A stretch of 64,000 nucleotides of DNA from CAZYXZ01 sp964651395. GTDB lineage: Bacteria > Actinomycetota > Actinomycetes > BP-191. The notes below the pieces were generated by a model. That model made no database searches, was not told where the DNA came from, and saw only the letters and a list, made by a program, of their open reading frames with translations. Position 1 is the first letter of the stretch; each line of letters starts with the position of its first letter. The DNA lies in contig CAZYXZ010000001.1 in assembly GCA_964651395.1 (NCBI GenBank), positions 1 to 64,000 of the forward strand. Direction: 5' to 3'. Below, piece by piece: positions 47,283 through 55,352 of the stretch. A program made the translations under genes and the position numbers.

Positions 47283-48656
47283 ATGGAGGCCGTGCGACTG
47301 GTGGGCGACGAGCTCATGGTGCCCTGCGTCGACGGAGTGGATCGACCCGGCCTCAACCTCGACCTCGCCGCGTCGACCGGAGCGCTGCCTGCCGTGGCTC
47401 GGCGGGTGGCGGAGTTCCTGCCCTGGTACTCGAGCGTTCACCGCGGTGCGGGGTGGAAGTCGCAGCACGCCACCTCCGCGTACGAGCTGGCGCGGGCGGC
47501 GGCCCTGCGCTTCGCCGGCCGGGAGGGCGGCGACGACGTCGCGATCCTGTGTCGGAACACGACAGAGGCGATCAACCACCTCGCGTACCGATTGAACTTC
47601 GGACCGGACGACGTGGTCGCCACCACGGTCGTCGAGCACCACGCGAACCTGTTGCCGTGGGGCCGGGTGGCCAGGCGCCGGTACGTCGAGTGCGGCGCGG
47701 ACGGCACGTTCCAGGTCGAGGACGTGCTGGCCGTCCTCGAGGAGCGGCCGCGGCCGCGGCTGCTGGCCGTCACGGGCGCGTCGAACGTCACCGGCTGGCT
47801 CCCACCGCTCGACGAGATCGTCGCCGCTGCCCACGACCGGGGAGTGCCGGTTCTCGTCGACGCGGCACAGCTCGCCCCGCACCGGCCGCTCACCGTGGCC
47901 GCGGACTTTCTGGCCTGGAGCGGGCACAAGATGTACGCGCCCTTCGGCACGGGCGTGCTCATCGGGCCGCGGGCCACGTTCACGGAAGGGGATCCGTTCC
48001 TGGCCGGGGGAGGGGCGGTGGACCTCGTGGACCTGGACGAGGTGGTCTGGACCGACCCGCCCGAACGCGAGGAGGCGGGGTCGCCCAACGTCATCGGGGC
48101 CGTGGCGCTGCACGCCGCGATCGACGAGCTCACCCAGATCGGGTGGCCGGCCCTCATCGCGCACGACCGCGCACTGTCGGCGCACCTGCGTGGTGGTCTG
48201 TCCGAGATCCCCGGCGTACGCCTGCTCGGCCCGGGCCCTGAGACGGACGCCCTTCCCGTGGCGTGTTTCGTCGTGGAAGGCGTGCCCCATGCGCTCGTCG
48301 CTGCGCGGTTGAGCGCGGAACATGCCATCGGCGTCCGCCACGGCTGCTTCTGCGCGCACCCGTACGTCGCGCGGTTGCTGGGACTCGACGACGCGGCGAC
48401 CGCGAGCTACCAGGCCGCGCTCCGGCGTGGCGACCGGACGGGGATCCCGGGTGCCGTCCGCGCCAGCGGCGGACTGCCGACGCGGCCCGAGGACGTCGAC
48501 CGGCTCCTGGCCGCCGTCCGGGCCATCGCGAAGGCCGGGCCAGCGCCGTTCGACTACACGATGGACCCACACACGGGCGACTACTGGCCGGTGACCACCG
48601 AACCGTCGTGGGCTGCCGCCGGCCGTGCTCTCGGCGCGGGCTGTGCTCGAGGGTGA
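47283..48656 (+). CDS. Class V aminotransferase (cysteine desulfurase-like)
   Basis: 457 residues. A PLP-binding Lys lies in AWSGHKMYAPFG, with ILCRNTTEAINHLA, VTGASNVTGWLPP and LVDAAQLAPHR. A late Cys in RHGCFCAHPYVAR corresponds to the SufS/CsdA nucleophile loop. It could supply persulfide sulfur or act on another amino acid. ATG 47283 fits the N-terminal family pattern. The DsbA-like gene overlaps its stop (GTGA); the pairing suggests thiol or sulfur chemistry, by inference only. Confidence 0.85.
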   Translation: MEAVRLVGDELMVPCVDGVDRPGLNLDLAASTGALPAVARRVAEFLPWYSSVHRGAGWKSQHATSAYELARAAALRFAGREGGDDVAILCRNTTEAINHLAYRLNFGPDDVVATTVVEHHANLLPWGRVARRRYVECGADGTFQVEDVLAVLEERPRPRLLAVTGASNVTGWLPPLDEIVAAAHDRGVPVLVDAAQLAPHRPLTVAADFLAWSGHKMYAPFGTGVLIGPRATFTEGDPFLAGGGAVDLVDLDEVVWTDPPEREEAGSPNVIGAVALHAAIDELTQIGWPALIAHDRALSAHLRGGLSEIPGVRLLGPGPETDALPVACFVVEGVPHALVAARLSAEHAIGVRHGCFCAHPYVARLLGLDDAATASYQAALRRGDRTGIPGAVRASGGLPTRPEDVDRLLAAVRAIAKAGPAPFDYTMDPHTGDYWPVTTEPSWAAAGRALGAGCARG

Positions 48657-49294
48657 GCCGGCTCGAGCAGGGCGATTCGTACGTCGACGTGTTCGCCGAC
48701 GTCGCATGTCCCTTCACCCACGTGGGACTACGCAGGTTCGTGACCTACCGCGAGGAGCGTGGCCGCTCCTCGCCGCTCCTTCGCGTGCGCTCGTGGCCTC
48801 TCGAGCTGGTCAACGGCAAGCCGCTGGACGGACCCGCGCTCGTCCCGAAGGTCGCCGCGTTGCGCGCCGACGTCGCCTCCGGCCTGTTCGCCGGCTTCGA
48901 CCCGCAGCGCTTCCCCGCGACGACCTTGCCCGCCATGGCGGCGGAGGCGGCGGCGTACCGGCAAGGGCTCGAGGTGGGGGAGCGGTTCAGCCTGGCGGTG
49001 CGAGATGCCTTGTTCGAAGCCGGCCGGGACGTGACGGACCCGACGGTCCTGCGCCGGCTACGCGCGGACATCGGAGTGCCGGAGCCGGACGACGCGGACC
49101 GTGCTCGCATCGAGCACGACTGGGCCGAAGGGCAGCGTCGGGGGGTCGCCGGGTCGCCGCACTTCTTCACGTCGGGCGGAGACTTCTTCTGCCCATCGCT
49201 CGAGATCGCACATGACGATGCCGGATACGAGGTGGCCTTCGACCAAGCCGGCTTCGCACGCTTCGTGGCGGCTGCCTTCGGGCCGGCCGGCTAG
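48653..49294 (+). CDS. DsbA/FrnE-family thioredoxin-like protein
   Basis: 213 residues. VDVFADVACPFTHVGLRRF at the N-terminus is the DsbA-family W/A-C-P motif with a single Cys (CPFT rather than CPWC). GVAGSPHFFTSGGDFFCPSL near the C-terminus contains the cis-Pro loop. The lack of a second active-site Cys suggests isomerase/transferase-like (HCCA or GST-kappa type) rather than oxidase function. No signal peptide, so cytosolic. GTG 48653 is coupled to the aminotransferase. Confidence 0.8.
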   Translation: MSRLEQGDSYVDVFADVACPFTHVGLRRFVTYREERGRSSPLLRVRSWPLELVNGKPLDGPALVPKVAALRADVASGLFAGFDPQRFPATTLPAMAAEAAAYRQGLEVGERFSLAVRDALFEAGRDVTDPTVLRRLRADIGVPEPDDADRARIEHDWAEGQRRGVAGSPHFFTSGGDFFCPSLEIAHDDAGYEVAFDQAGFARFVAAAFGPAG

Positions 49295-49360
49295 GTGTCG
49301 CCTCACATGGAGCGACGTGGCGTACCGTCGCGTCCGGCTGTCGATCGGAAGAGGGGTTCA

Positions 49361-50788
49361 GTGCGAGTGCGCACGGCAGGTTCACTGGTCGTGGCACTGC
49401 TGGCGGCGTGCGTCACCGGCTCGGCTGCGGGCACGACGGCCGATCCGCGGGAGCCGGTGCCGGTCACGGATGACCACGCGCTGGACCCCTCGGACAACCG
49501 CCCACGTGCGGAGACGAATGTCGCGGTGAATCCGCGCGACCCGCGCCATGTCGTGGTCAGCGCGATCCAGTTCATGCACCCGTTCCGCGATGCGCTCGTC
49601 TCGACGGGCTACGAGGGGAACGACCGGGTTTGGGTGTCACGGGACGGCGGCCGCAGCTATCGCCCGTCGGGGCCACTGCCGCCGGCTCAGCCCAACGGCG
49701 TGACGCTGGGCAATGACCCGACGCTGGCCTGGGACCCGCGCGGCGGGCCGCTCTATGCGTCGTACACCGCGTTCGGCGACCCCGACGGGCTGACGAACAC
49801 GCCGGACGACGGGCTCTACGTCGCGCGCTCAGACGACGGGGGAGTGCACTGGCGCCGCCTCGCGCACCTCGAGGGCTTCGACTGCGAGGGGCCGGATCGC
49901 TCCACCGTCGCGGTCGACCCGGTCCGGGGCTGGGTGTACGTGACCTGGACGCACTACGTGGAGGACAGCGCGTGCACCGGGCAGCCGGACCAGACGAAGA
50001 CCGTCTTGCGCTGGGCGCGCTCGACCGACGGCGGCCGACACTTCTCCCGACCCGTCGATGTGATCGGCGAAGGCCGGGGCCGCGCGATCGCGCCGGCCGT
50101 CCTGCGCGACGGAACGCTGCTCGTCGCCTACATGGTCCCGCGCGACAACACGTCGAGCGCGGACTGCCGCACCTTCGCGAGCAGCATGGTCGTCAAGCGC
50201 TATGCGACGTCCGGACGTCTGCTGGGTGAGGTTCTCGCGGTGCCCGACGTCTGCTCGACGTACGGAGGGGTGGTGCCCAACGGCTCCGCGTACATCCCCA
50301 TCTCGTACCCGAGCATCGCGGCGGATCCGGTCACGGGTCGCGTCCTGGTCGGCATCGCCTACACGGGCCCGACTGCCCAGGGCGTCGTGACTGCTGCGTC
50401 CGCGGACGGCGGCCGCACGTGGCGGCGGAGCGTCGTCAGCGGGTTGCCAGGATCGTCCGGCAGCATGGCCGCCGTGATGATGGGGCCGCGGGGGAGAGCG
50501 GCCGTCGCGTGGCTCGAGATGGATCCGCTCGGCCTCTACCGACCGATGCTCGCCGCCTCCGCAGACCACGGGCGCACCTGGTCCGCGCCGGTCGCGCTCA
50601 GCTCGGTGCCCTCAGTCGGCAACATGCACCCGTTCTCGCCGTACGACGGCTACGGGATCGGCCACTACCTCGGTCTCGCGATCGGCTCGGACTCGGTCGC
50701 CCATGTGGCGTGGCCGGATGTCCGACCCCGCGGCGCGGACAGCCAGGACGTCGACGTGTGGACCCGGGACCTGCGTATCGGCCCGTAG
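49361..50788 (+). CDS. Lipoprotein with Asp-box (sialidase-type) propeller
   Basis: 475 residues. The signal ends in the lipobox LLAAC, so it is probably a membrane lipoprotein. Five Asp boxes appear: SRDGGRSY, SDDGGVHW, STDGGRHF, SADGGRTW and SADHGRTW, giving a six-bladed BNR propeller. The catalytic Arg triad and Tyr/Glu pair of true sialidases were not identified, so it may bind or cleave another glycan. GTG 49361 has GAGGGG upstream; the frame starting at 49295 adds a non-signal stretch. Confidence 0.78.
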   Translation: MRVRTAGSLVVALLAACVTGSAAGTTADPREPVPVTDDHALDPSDNRPRAETNVAVNPRDPRHVVVSAIQFMHPFRDALVSTGYEGNDRVWVSRDGGRSYRPSGPLPPAQPNGVTLGNDPTLAWDPRGGPLYASYTAFGDPDGLTNTPDDGLYVARSDDGGVHWRRLAHLEGFDCEGPDRSTVAVDPVRGWVYVTWTHYVEDSACTGQPDQTKTVLRWARSTDGGRHFSRPVDVIGEGRGRAIAPAVLRDGTLLVAYMVPRDNTSSADCRTFASSMVVKRYATSGRLLGEVLAVPDVCSTYGGVVPNGSAYIPISYPSIAADPVTGRVLVGIAYTGPTAQGVVTAASADGGRTWRRSVVSGLPGSSGSMAAVMMGPRGRAAVAWLEMDPLGLYRPMLAASADHGRTWSAPVALSSVPSVGNMHPFSPYDGYGIGHYLGLAIGSDSVAHVAWPDVRPRGADSQDVDVWTRDLRIGP

Positions 50789-50933
50789 TGAACCGGACTG
50801 GCAGCTGCTGCTCGGTACCCTTGGCCACCGGAAGCGCCGGAGTCTGGAGCGAGCACTCGGAGAACCTGGCGGAGTTCATGGAGCCGATCCTCGCGACCGG
50901 AGCTCCGCGCGAAGATGACTGACGGCGTGCGGC

Positions 50934-51425
50934 CTACCCCTTGTTGGCGTTGGTGCCGAACGTCGCGTTGAAGGTGGTCCTGCCCATCTGGGTCCTGACA
51001 TCGACGCTGGAGTCGTCGCGTCCGATCTGACCGCGGACGTGGAAGCGCACCTCGCTGACCACGCCGGGCAGGTCTCTGAAAATCGGCCCCTGGTCGCCGT
51101 CGGCCGGGAGGCGCGCGGCACTCGCCGGGTTGCCGTTCTTGTAGTCGATGTCGATGGTCCGGCCGCTGTTACGCCCATTGGCGTTGGTGCTGAACGTGTT
51201 GTTGAACGTGGTCCTGCCCATCTTGGTCGTGACCTCGACCCAGATGACCGCGTCCAGGCGCTTCACGGGCGTGCCGGCCCGCGTGGGGCTGCTCGTGCGG
51301 ATGGTGACCTCCGTGCCGCCGGCGGCGGCGGCCTGTGCGGGCGTGGCGAGAAGCGCGAGCCCAAGCACTCCGCCGGCGACGGTTGCGGTGCGGAGTGCGT
51401 GGCGGCGGATCCTGGTGGCGTTCAT
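50934..51425 (-). CDS. Secreted protein with an internal repeat, unknown family
   Basis: 163 residues. The signal peptide (GGVLGLALLATPAQAAAA) precedes a mature domain of about 125 residues. The segment TKMGRTTFNNTFSTNANG recurs as TQMGRTTFNATFGTNANK, about 65 residues apart, indicating an internal duplication. It has no Cys. It is Thr/Asn-rich and likely an all-beta exported protein. I recognise no family. It is the last core-like gene before the accessory island. Confidence 0.65.
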   Translation of the reverse strand: MNATRIRRHALRTATVAGGVLGLALLATPAQAAAAGGTEVTIRTSSPTRAGTPVKRLDAVIWVEVTTKMGRTTFNNTFSTNANGRNSGRTIDIDYKNGNPASAARLPADGDQGPIFRDLPGVVSEVRFHVRGQIGRDDSSVDVRTQMGRTTFNATFGTNANKG

Positions 51426-51528
51426 CGGGCTCTCCCTCGGTCGGCGCCCTCGTTGCGGGCTACGTCGACTATCGGGTCGCGTCCGGGTGTCGTATCTCGC
51501 GAGATCTGGATTAGGCCGTGCTTGTGTT

Positions 51529-51574
51529 CAGATCCGATGAGGCAGCCATTGGCTGCCCAGTCTCACCGGATCTG
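51529..51574. other. Nested inverted repeat at the island edge
   Basis: The outer arms CAGATCCG (51529-51536) and CGGATCTG (51567-51574) enclose a perfect inner stem GCAGCC-att-GGCTGC (51542-51556). It lies between the divergent-looking secreted gene and the Lys-rich small gene. It may be a terminator for the CBASS transcript or mark the island boundary; no tRNA or att core is recognisable. Confidence 0.4.
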
Positions 51575-51673
51575 ATCGGATCCGACGCCGTGCCTCGCTT
51601 GGTCGCGAAAACAGCGGTTAGGGGAAGTCCGTCGGCCCAAAGCCGACCAGCTCATGCGGGCCGAACGGCAGAG

Positions 51674-51823
51674 CTACTTCTTCTTCCCGGACTTCTTGGC
51701 CGGCTCCCGCTGGCTGAGTGCGCTGCCGGCTGAGGTCTTTGACTTAGCTCCGGTCCGCTTGTCCTTGAGAACGTCGGACGCGGCGCTCGCGGCCTTCGGA
51801 CTTGTTGTCTTCTTGCCTGGCAT
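51674..51823 (-). CDS. Small Lys/Ala/Ser-rich protein (49 aa)
   Basis: 49 residues from ATG 51823 with GGAGG 6 nt upstream, ending TAG. The sequence opens MPGKKTTSPKAASAASDVL and continues DKRTGAKSKTSAGSALSQ, with a basic tail ending KKSGKKK. I recall similar 45-60-residue proteins (AASxAS...SKxxAGSALSQ) as common unannotated bacterial genes, but their role is unknown to me. It follows the TIR-SAVED gene by 57 bp on the same strand, so it may belong to the defence operon. It is strongly basic and could bind nucleic acid. Confidence 0.72.
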   Translation of the reverse strand: MPGKKTTSPKAASAASDVLKDKRTGAKSKTSAGSALSQREPAKKSGKKK

Positions 51824-51880
51824 GGGAAGCCTCCTTTGCCGCAGGTATGCCCTGGGGGTGCAAGGTCGACGCGCGCCGAT

Positions 51881-53209
51881 CTAGTGGCGCCGCCGCCGTA
51901 GCAGCTTGCGGACTAGCAGCAGGCGCCGAGGGGTGCGCGCTGGGGCGACTGCGGTCAGGTACACGTCAGTGATAGCGCCCTCAGCGCGTCCGGGGGCCAG
52001 GGTGAGGGCCCTTCGATAGATGGGAGTGGGCTCGTCGTCCCATTCGTAGACGTCGAGCGTGAGTGTGTTGAGTCGGCGTGCGACGAGCGCGGCGATCGCG
52101 TAGGGGCATCGCAGGACGAGATGGACGTGGGTGCTGTGGTGTGCGCCGGCGAGCGCGCGGATGTGCTCGGCGATCGCCGCCGCGAGTGGCGCCGCCTGCC
52201 GTGCGTCGAGCTCGGCGGGTGCGTAGGCGCTTCGCAGGTGCGACCAGGCGGCGAGTTCCGGCCGCAGGACCTCGATCAGTGCGGTGTACGCGGGGTCGCT
52301 GCTGCTGGGCAGGAGGTCGACGTAGGCCAGGACAGTCCGGCCAGTGTTGGTGCCGTGTCCGTGCCGAACGATGAGCTCCGGGTTCGGCGCTTCACCGCTG
52401 TCTGTCCAACTTGTGCTGGTTCGGTCGACGAGTTCGAGCGTGCCGACGAGGGTGCGCGGTAGGGCTGCGCCGAGTGCCGCAGCGATGCTGAGGTGCGCGC
52501 CGCCGGTGACGACGACGCGGCCGGCGGACGTCGCGCTCAGCGCGTTGTGGACGAGCGACGGCAGGTGGGCGAGCGCCTGCCGGAGATCCCGCAGCCCCGC
52601 GGGGGAGGGGAGGCGGCCGCTGGCGGCGGGTCGTATGCGCATGACGAGGTCGGCGGTGCTGGCAGCGGCGGCGGGTTGGATCCGGGTCTCGACGTCGAGG
52701 CGCAGGTGGCCTGCTGATCGGATACGGGCGGCGAGCGCGTTCAGTCTTCCTCGGGCGAGGTCGGCGGCCAGCTGGGCGCGTTCGCCGGGCGAGGCGATCG
52801 GTCCCTGCTTGAAGCGACTGGCGGTTCCCGACGGCTGGCCGAGCAGCCCGTCCGCGGCCGCGTGGTCGTATCCGTCGCCGGGCTTCGCCGGGTTCTTGTA
52901 GATCGTTGTGGCCATGGCGAGGGTGAACAGAGGCTGGGCTGCCGCCTCGATTAGTCGGGGTGCCTCGACGGTGCGGACGACCGTCGAGCGGGTGACTTCC
53001 GGCGTGAGCAGGATCAAGCCGGCGGAGATGCCTTCGGCGAGGGCATGGTCGAGCTCGTCCTCGGTGTCACCGGGTGGGAGATCCGTGGCGTCCTGCCAGA
53101 CCGGGACGCCGGCGGTCCGGAGCGCCCAGGCGAGGTCGACGGCGAGGGCGCGCCCGTCGGATTGCCGGTAGGACAGGAACAGCGGTCCCTCGGGGTCGAT
53201 ATCTGGCAC
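51881..53209 (-). CDS. TIR-SAVED CBASS effector
   Basis: 442 residues. The N-terminal TIR domain (about 8-100) has GPLFLSYRQSDG and GVPVWQD, with a candidate catalytic Glu in DTEDELDHAL (E52) and ILLTPEVTRS. The C-terminal half (about 230-440) is a SAVED-type cyclic-oligonucleotide sensor: GGAHLSIAAALGAALP, YVDLLPSSS, HVHLVLRCPYAIAALVARRLN and VYEWD. Known TIR-SAVED proteins assemble on a cyclic tri-nucleotide and cleave NAD+, killing the infected cell. GTG 53209 has AAGGAG 4 nt upstream; the longer frame runs into the E1 gene. It lies 8 bp after the E1 stop. Confidence 0.85.
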   Translation of the reverse strand: MPDIDPEGPLFLSYRQSDGRALAVDLAWALRTAGVPVWQDATDLPPGDTEDELDHALAEGISAGLILLTPEVTRSTVVRTVEAPRLIEAAAQPLFTLAMATTIYKNPAKPGDGYDHAAADGLLGQPSGTASRFKQGPIASPGERAQLAADLARGRLNALAARIRSAGHLRLDVETRIQPAAAASTADLVMRIRPAASGRLPSPAGLRDLRQALAHLPSLVHNALSATSAGRVVVTGGAHLSIAAALGAALPRTLVGTLELVDRTSTSWTDSGEAPNPELIVRHGHGTNTGRTVLAYVDLLPSSSDPAYTALIEVLRPELAAWSHLRSAYAPAELDARQAAPLAAAIAEHIRALAGAHHSTHVHLVLRCPYAIAALVARRLNTLTLDVYEWDDEPTPIYRRALTLAPGRAEGAITDVYLTAVAPARTPRRLLLVRKLLRRRRH

Positions 53210-53217
53210 GTGGCTCC

Positions 53218-54540
53218 TTAGGGGCCGTTGGGGTCGCAGGTCGGGCAACCCGACTCGGGTGGGGCGGCGGCGGTCCAGGTGATTCCGCCGGCGCGCCAGT
53301 TCTCATCCGTCGCACCGTCGCCGCCGTAGGGGGCGGCGAGCAGGGTGTTGGGCTGCAGCGCGATGACGGCGAGGTCACCGGGGAGCACGGCGGCGTTGTC
53401 GCCGGCGGCTTGGAGGATGGTCGCGACGCTGACCTTGGCGGCGAGGCCGCCGACGAGATGCAGGTCGCCGCCGACCGCGGTCATCGCCAGGTGGGTGAAG
53501 CCCTCGCCGTAAGGGCGGTCGAGGGTGGGCTCGGCGTCGAAGACGCCGTCGCGGACTTGCGCGCTGCGTTGGCAGGTGAGGCAGCCCTGATCCGGCCAGG
53601 GGCGCAGCCGGAGCACCTCGCCGATCCGCCCGGTGTCGAGGACGCAGCCCAGCACGGTGGTCAGGCCAGCGCGGCGCGCGAGGTGGTTGCTCACTCGCCG
53701 GGCGGCGACGCCGTCGGCGCAGCAAAGCACGAGGTCGGCATCGTCGAGTAGCGGGCGTACCTGGTCGGCGTCGGCGACGACGTCGAGGCGGTGCGGGTGA
53801 ATCTCGGTGTCGGGTCGGTGCTCGCGGAGTTCTTCGGCGAGCGCGTCGACTTTGTGTCGGCCGACGTGCACGGCGCTGCTGGTGTGGCGGATCAGGTTGT
53901 GCCGGGCGAGCCGGTCCGGGTCGATGAGCAACAGCCGGCCGAGGCCGTAAGAGGCCAGCGCGTGCGCGGCGGCGCTGCCGATGCTGCCGGTGCCCACGAG
54001 CGCGATGGTGCGCGCCTGCAGTTCTGCGACCGGCCAGTGGCCGGTGAGCTGAACGATGCCAATGTGTGCAGGCTCTGTGAGGAGGTCGATGGGCTGGAGC
54101 TGTTCGTCGTTGAACATCCAGGCGGCGAACTCGGAGACGAGCTGCCACCCGTCTTCGTCTGGGATGTCCGGGGCGTAGGTGATCAGGATCGCCGGTTCGG
54201 GACCGAGCGCGGGCAGGTCGGGAAGCTGCTGGCGGACCGGGCCGGCTTTCAAGGCGATGTTGCGGAGTCGCGCGTGCAGGTGTTGGAGGTGCAGGTCGGC
54301 GTTGGCGCGTTCCCACCATCCGGTGCCACCGTTGACGTGCTGCAGATTGAGCCGGTGATTTTTTGGCGTGAGGGGGGTTGGGAATGTCTCCGGGGCGCTG
54401 ACCTTGCCGATGCTGACACTGCCGACGGCGACCAGAGCATCGACGTCGCTCATCCGGAGCCCGAGTTCGCCGTGCCGGCCGCCGGTCTTGATTCGCTCCT
54501 GGGCGCTGAGGGGAAGCAGCACCGCGATCCGCTCAGGCAT
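53218..54540 (-). CDS. E1-like (ThiF-family) adenylyltransferase of CBASS
   Basis: 440 residues. The adenylation core begins near residue 180 with TIALVGTGSIGSAAAHAL, LLIDPDRLARHNLIRHT and VGRHKVDALA. C-terminal zinc Cys pairs are CLTC and CPTC. The first 175 residues match no family I can name and lack a JAMM motif. In type II CBASS the E1 activates the C-terminal Gly of the cyclase for conjugation by E2. Usually E2 and E1 are fused as Cap2; here they are separate genes overlapping by 8 bp. ATG 54540. Confidence 0.83.
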   Translation of the reverse strand: MPERIAVLLPLSAQERIKTGGRHGELGLRMSDVDALVAVGSVSIGKVSAPETFPTPLTPKNHRLNLQHVNGGTGWWERANADLHLQHLHARLRNIALKAGPVRQQLPDLPALGPEPAILITYAPDIPDEDGWQLVSEFAAWMFNDEQLQPIDLLTEPAHIGIVQLTGHWPVAELQARTIALVGTGSIGSAAAHALASYGLGRLLLIDPDRLARHNLIRHTSSAVHVGRHKVDALAEELREHRPDTEIHPHRLDVVADADQVRPLLDDADLVLCCADGVAARRVSNHLARRAGLTTVLGCVLDTGRIGEVLRLRPWPDQGCLTCQRSAQVRDGVFDAEPTLDRPYGEGFTHLAMTAVGGDLHLVGGLAAKVSVATILQAAGDNAAVLPGDLAVIALQPNTLLAAPYGGDGATDENWRAGGITWTAAAPPESGCPTCDPNGP

Positions 54541-55120
54541 CGTCGGCGGTGGTGTCGTCGGTCGGTACGTTTGCGTCGTTCTCGTCGGCGAGGAGTTGGG
54601 CAGCCTGGGGAACGAGATGGTCGTGCACGGGGTCGCTGACGATCCCAGCCTCGGTCATCTGCTCGATCAGGCCGAGCTTCATCAGCGCGTACTCGACTCG
54701 CCACGCGCAGGCCTTCAGTAGCAGCTCGAGGATGCTGTCTTTCGGTTGCCAGTCGACGGCCGCCTGCAGTAGGCACAGCCCCCCGTCGGGCAGGACATGC
54801 CACTTGTGGTCGGTGCGCACGTGCAGCGACGGTTCCGGGTCGAGGGGATAGATCGTGGGGTAGTGCGCGGGGTAGGCGGGGCCCGGGATCACGTCGGCGA
54901 CCAAGCCGCGTGGCACGACTATTGCAAGGCCGTCCGGGGCCGACCGGTCGAACGGCCACACCGGGAGCTCGCCCCGCCATGAGCCGCCGTTCGCCTCGGT
55001 CCAACTCAGCCCGGGCATCCGCGCTGCGAGGGCGGTGAGATCAGCGGCATGTCGGCGTGGTTCTGCCTCCCACCAAGGCTGGGGTGCCCGCGACTGCCGA
55101 TCACCCACCGGGGTTGTCAC
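54533..55120 (-). CDS. E2-like ubiquitin-conjugating-fold protein of CBASS
   Basis: 195 residues. It has a UBC-like fold with PAYPAHYPTIYPLDPEPSLH, then DHKWHVLPDGGLCLLQ, where C116 is the probable thioester cysteine, and WQPKDSILELLL, as in Cap2 E2 domains. The C-terminus is acidic. Start GTG 55120 (or GTG 55108) overlaps the end of the original cyclase frame, showing the original operon order cyclase-E2-E1-effector. Longer in-frame extension to 55279 is antisense-like. The IS3 element now separates it from the cyclase promoter. Confidence 0.8.
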   Translation of the reverse strand: MTTPVGDRQSRAPQPWWEAEPRRHAADLTALAARMPGLSWTEANGGSWRGELPVWPFDRSAPDGLAIVVPRGLVADVIPGPAYPAHYPTIYPLDPEPSLHVRTDHKWHVLPDGGLCLLQAAVDWQPKDSILELLLKACAWRVEYALMKLGLIEQMTEAGIVSDPVHDHLVPQAAQLLADENDANVPTDDTTADDA

Positions 55121-55325
55121 GGAGGCGATGAGCCCGGTCCGTGGTCGCCGCCGCGGCAGTGCTGCCGGCGGCTCCGGTGTGCAGCGCGGGTGCTTCGACG
55201 GGCACGGGGAACTGCTCGCCGAAGACTTCCCGCCACGCGCGCATCGCGCGTCCCTCATCGCCGGCCCGCGCAGCCGCACACGCGCGCGCGGCGTTGTCCG
55301 CGGCGCTCTGGAGCGCAGCGCGAAG
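55101..55325 (-). pseudogene. Severed 3' end of the CD-NTase gene
   Basis: Joining the target duplicate CTT at 56700-56698 to the sequence from 55322 downward continues the cyclase frame without a stop for 73 more codons. It reads RAALQSAADNAARACAAAR, then AMRAWREVFGEQFPVP, a helix plus FG-x-x-FP pattern typical of CD-NTase C-termini, and ends RLRDNPGG-stop. There is no start codon of its own. This is the lost C-terminus, ending in Gly-Gly, the expected target of the E1/E2 pair. Confidence 0.85.
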
Positions 55326-55352
55326 TGAACCGCCCCAGGTTCTCTGCCGCTC

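Noticed and set aside
51426..51660. tRNA or integrase attachment site at the left edge of the island
   Set aside because: The nested inverted repeat does not fold as a tRNA, no T-loop is visible, and no integrase gene is in the window.
53239..53750. Plus-strand frames across the E1 gene as separate genes
   Set aside because: They lack start signals and motifs, and run antisense to a well-supported ThiF-family gene.
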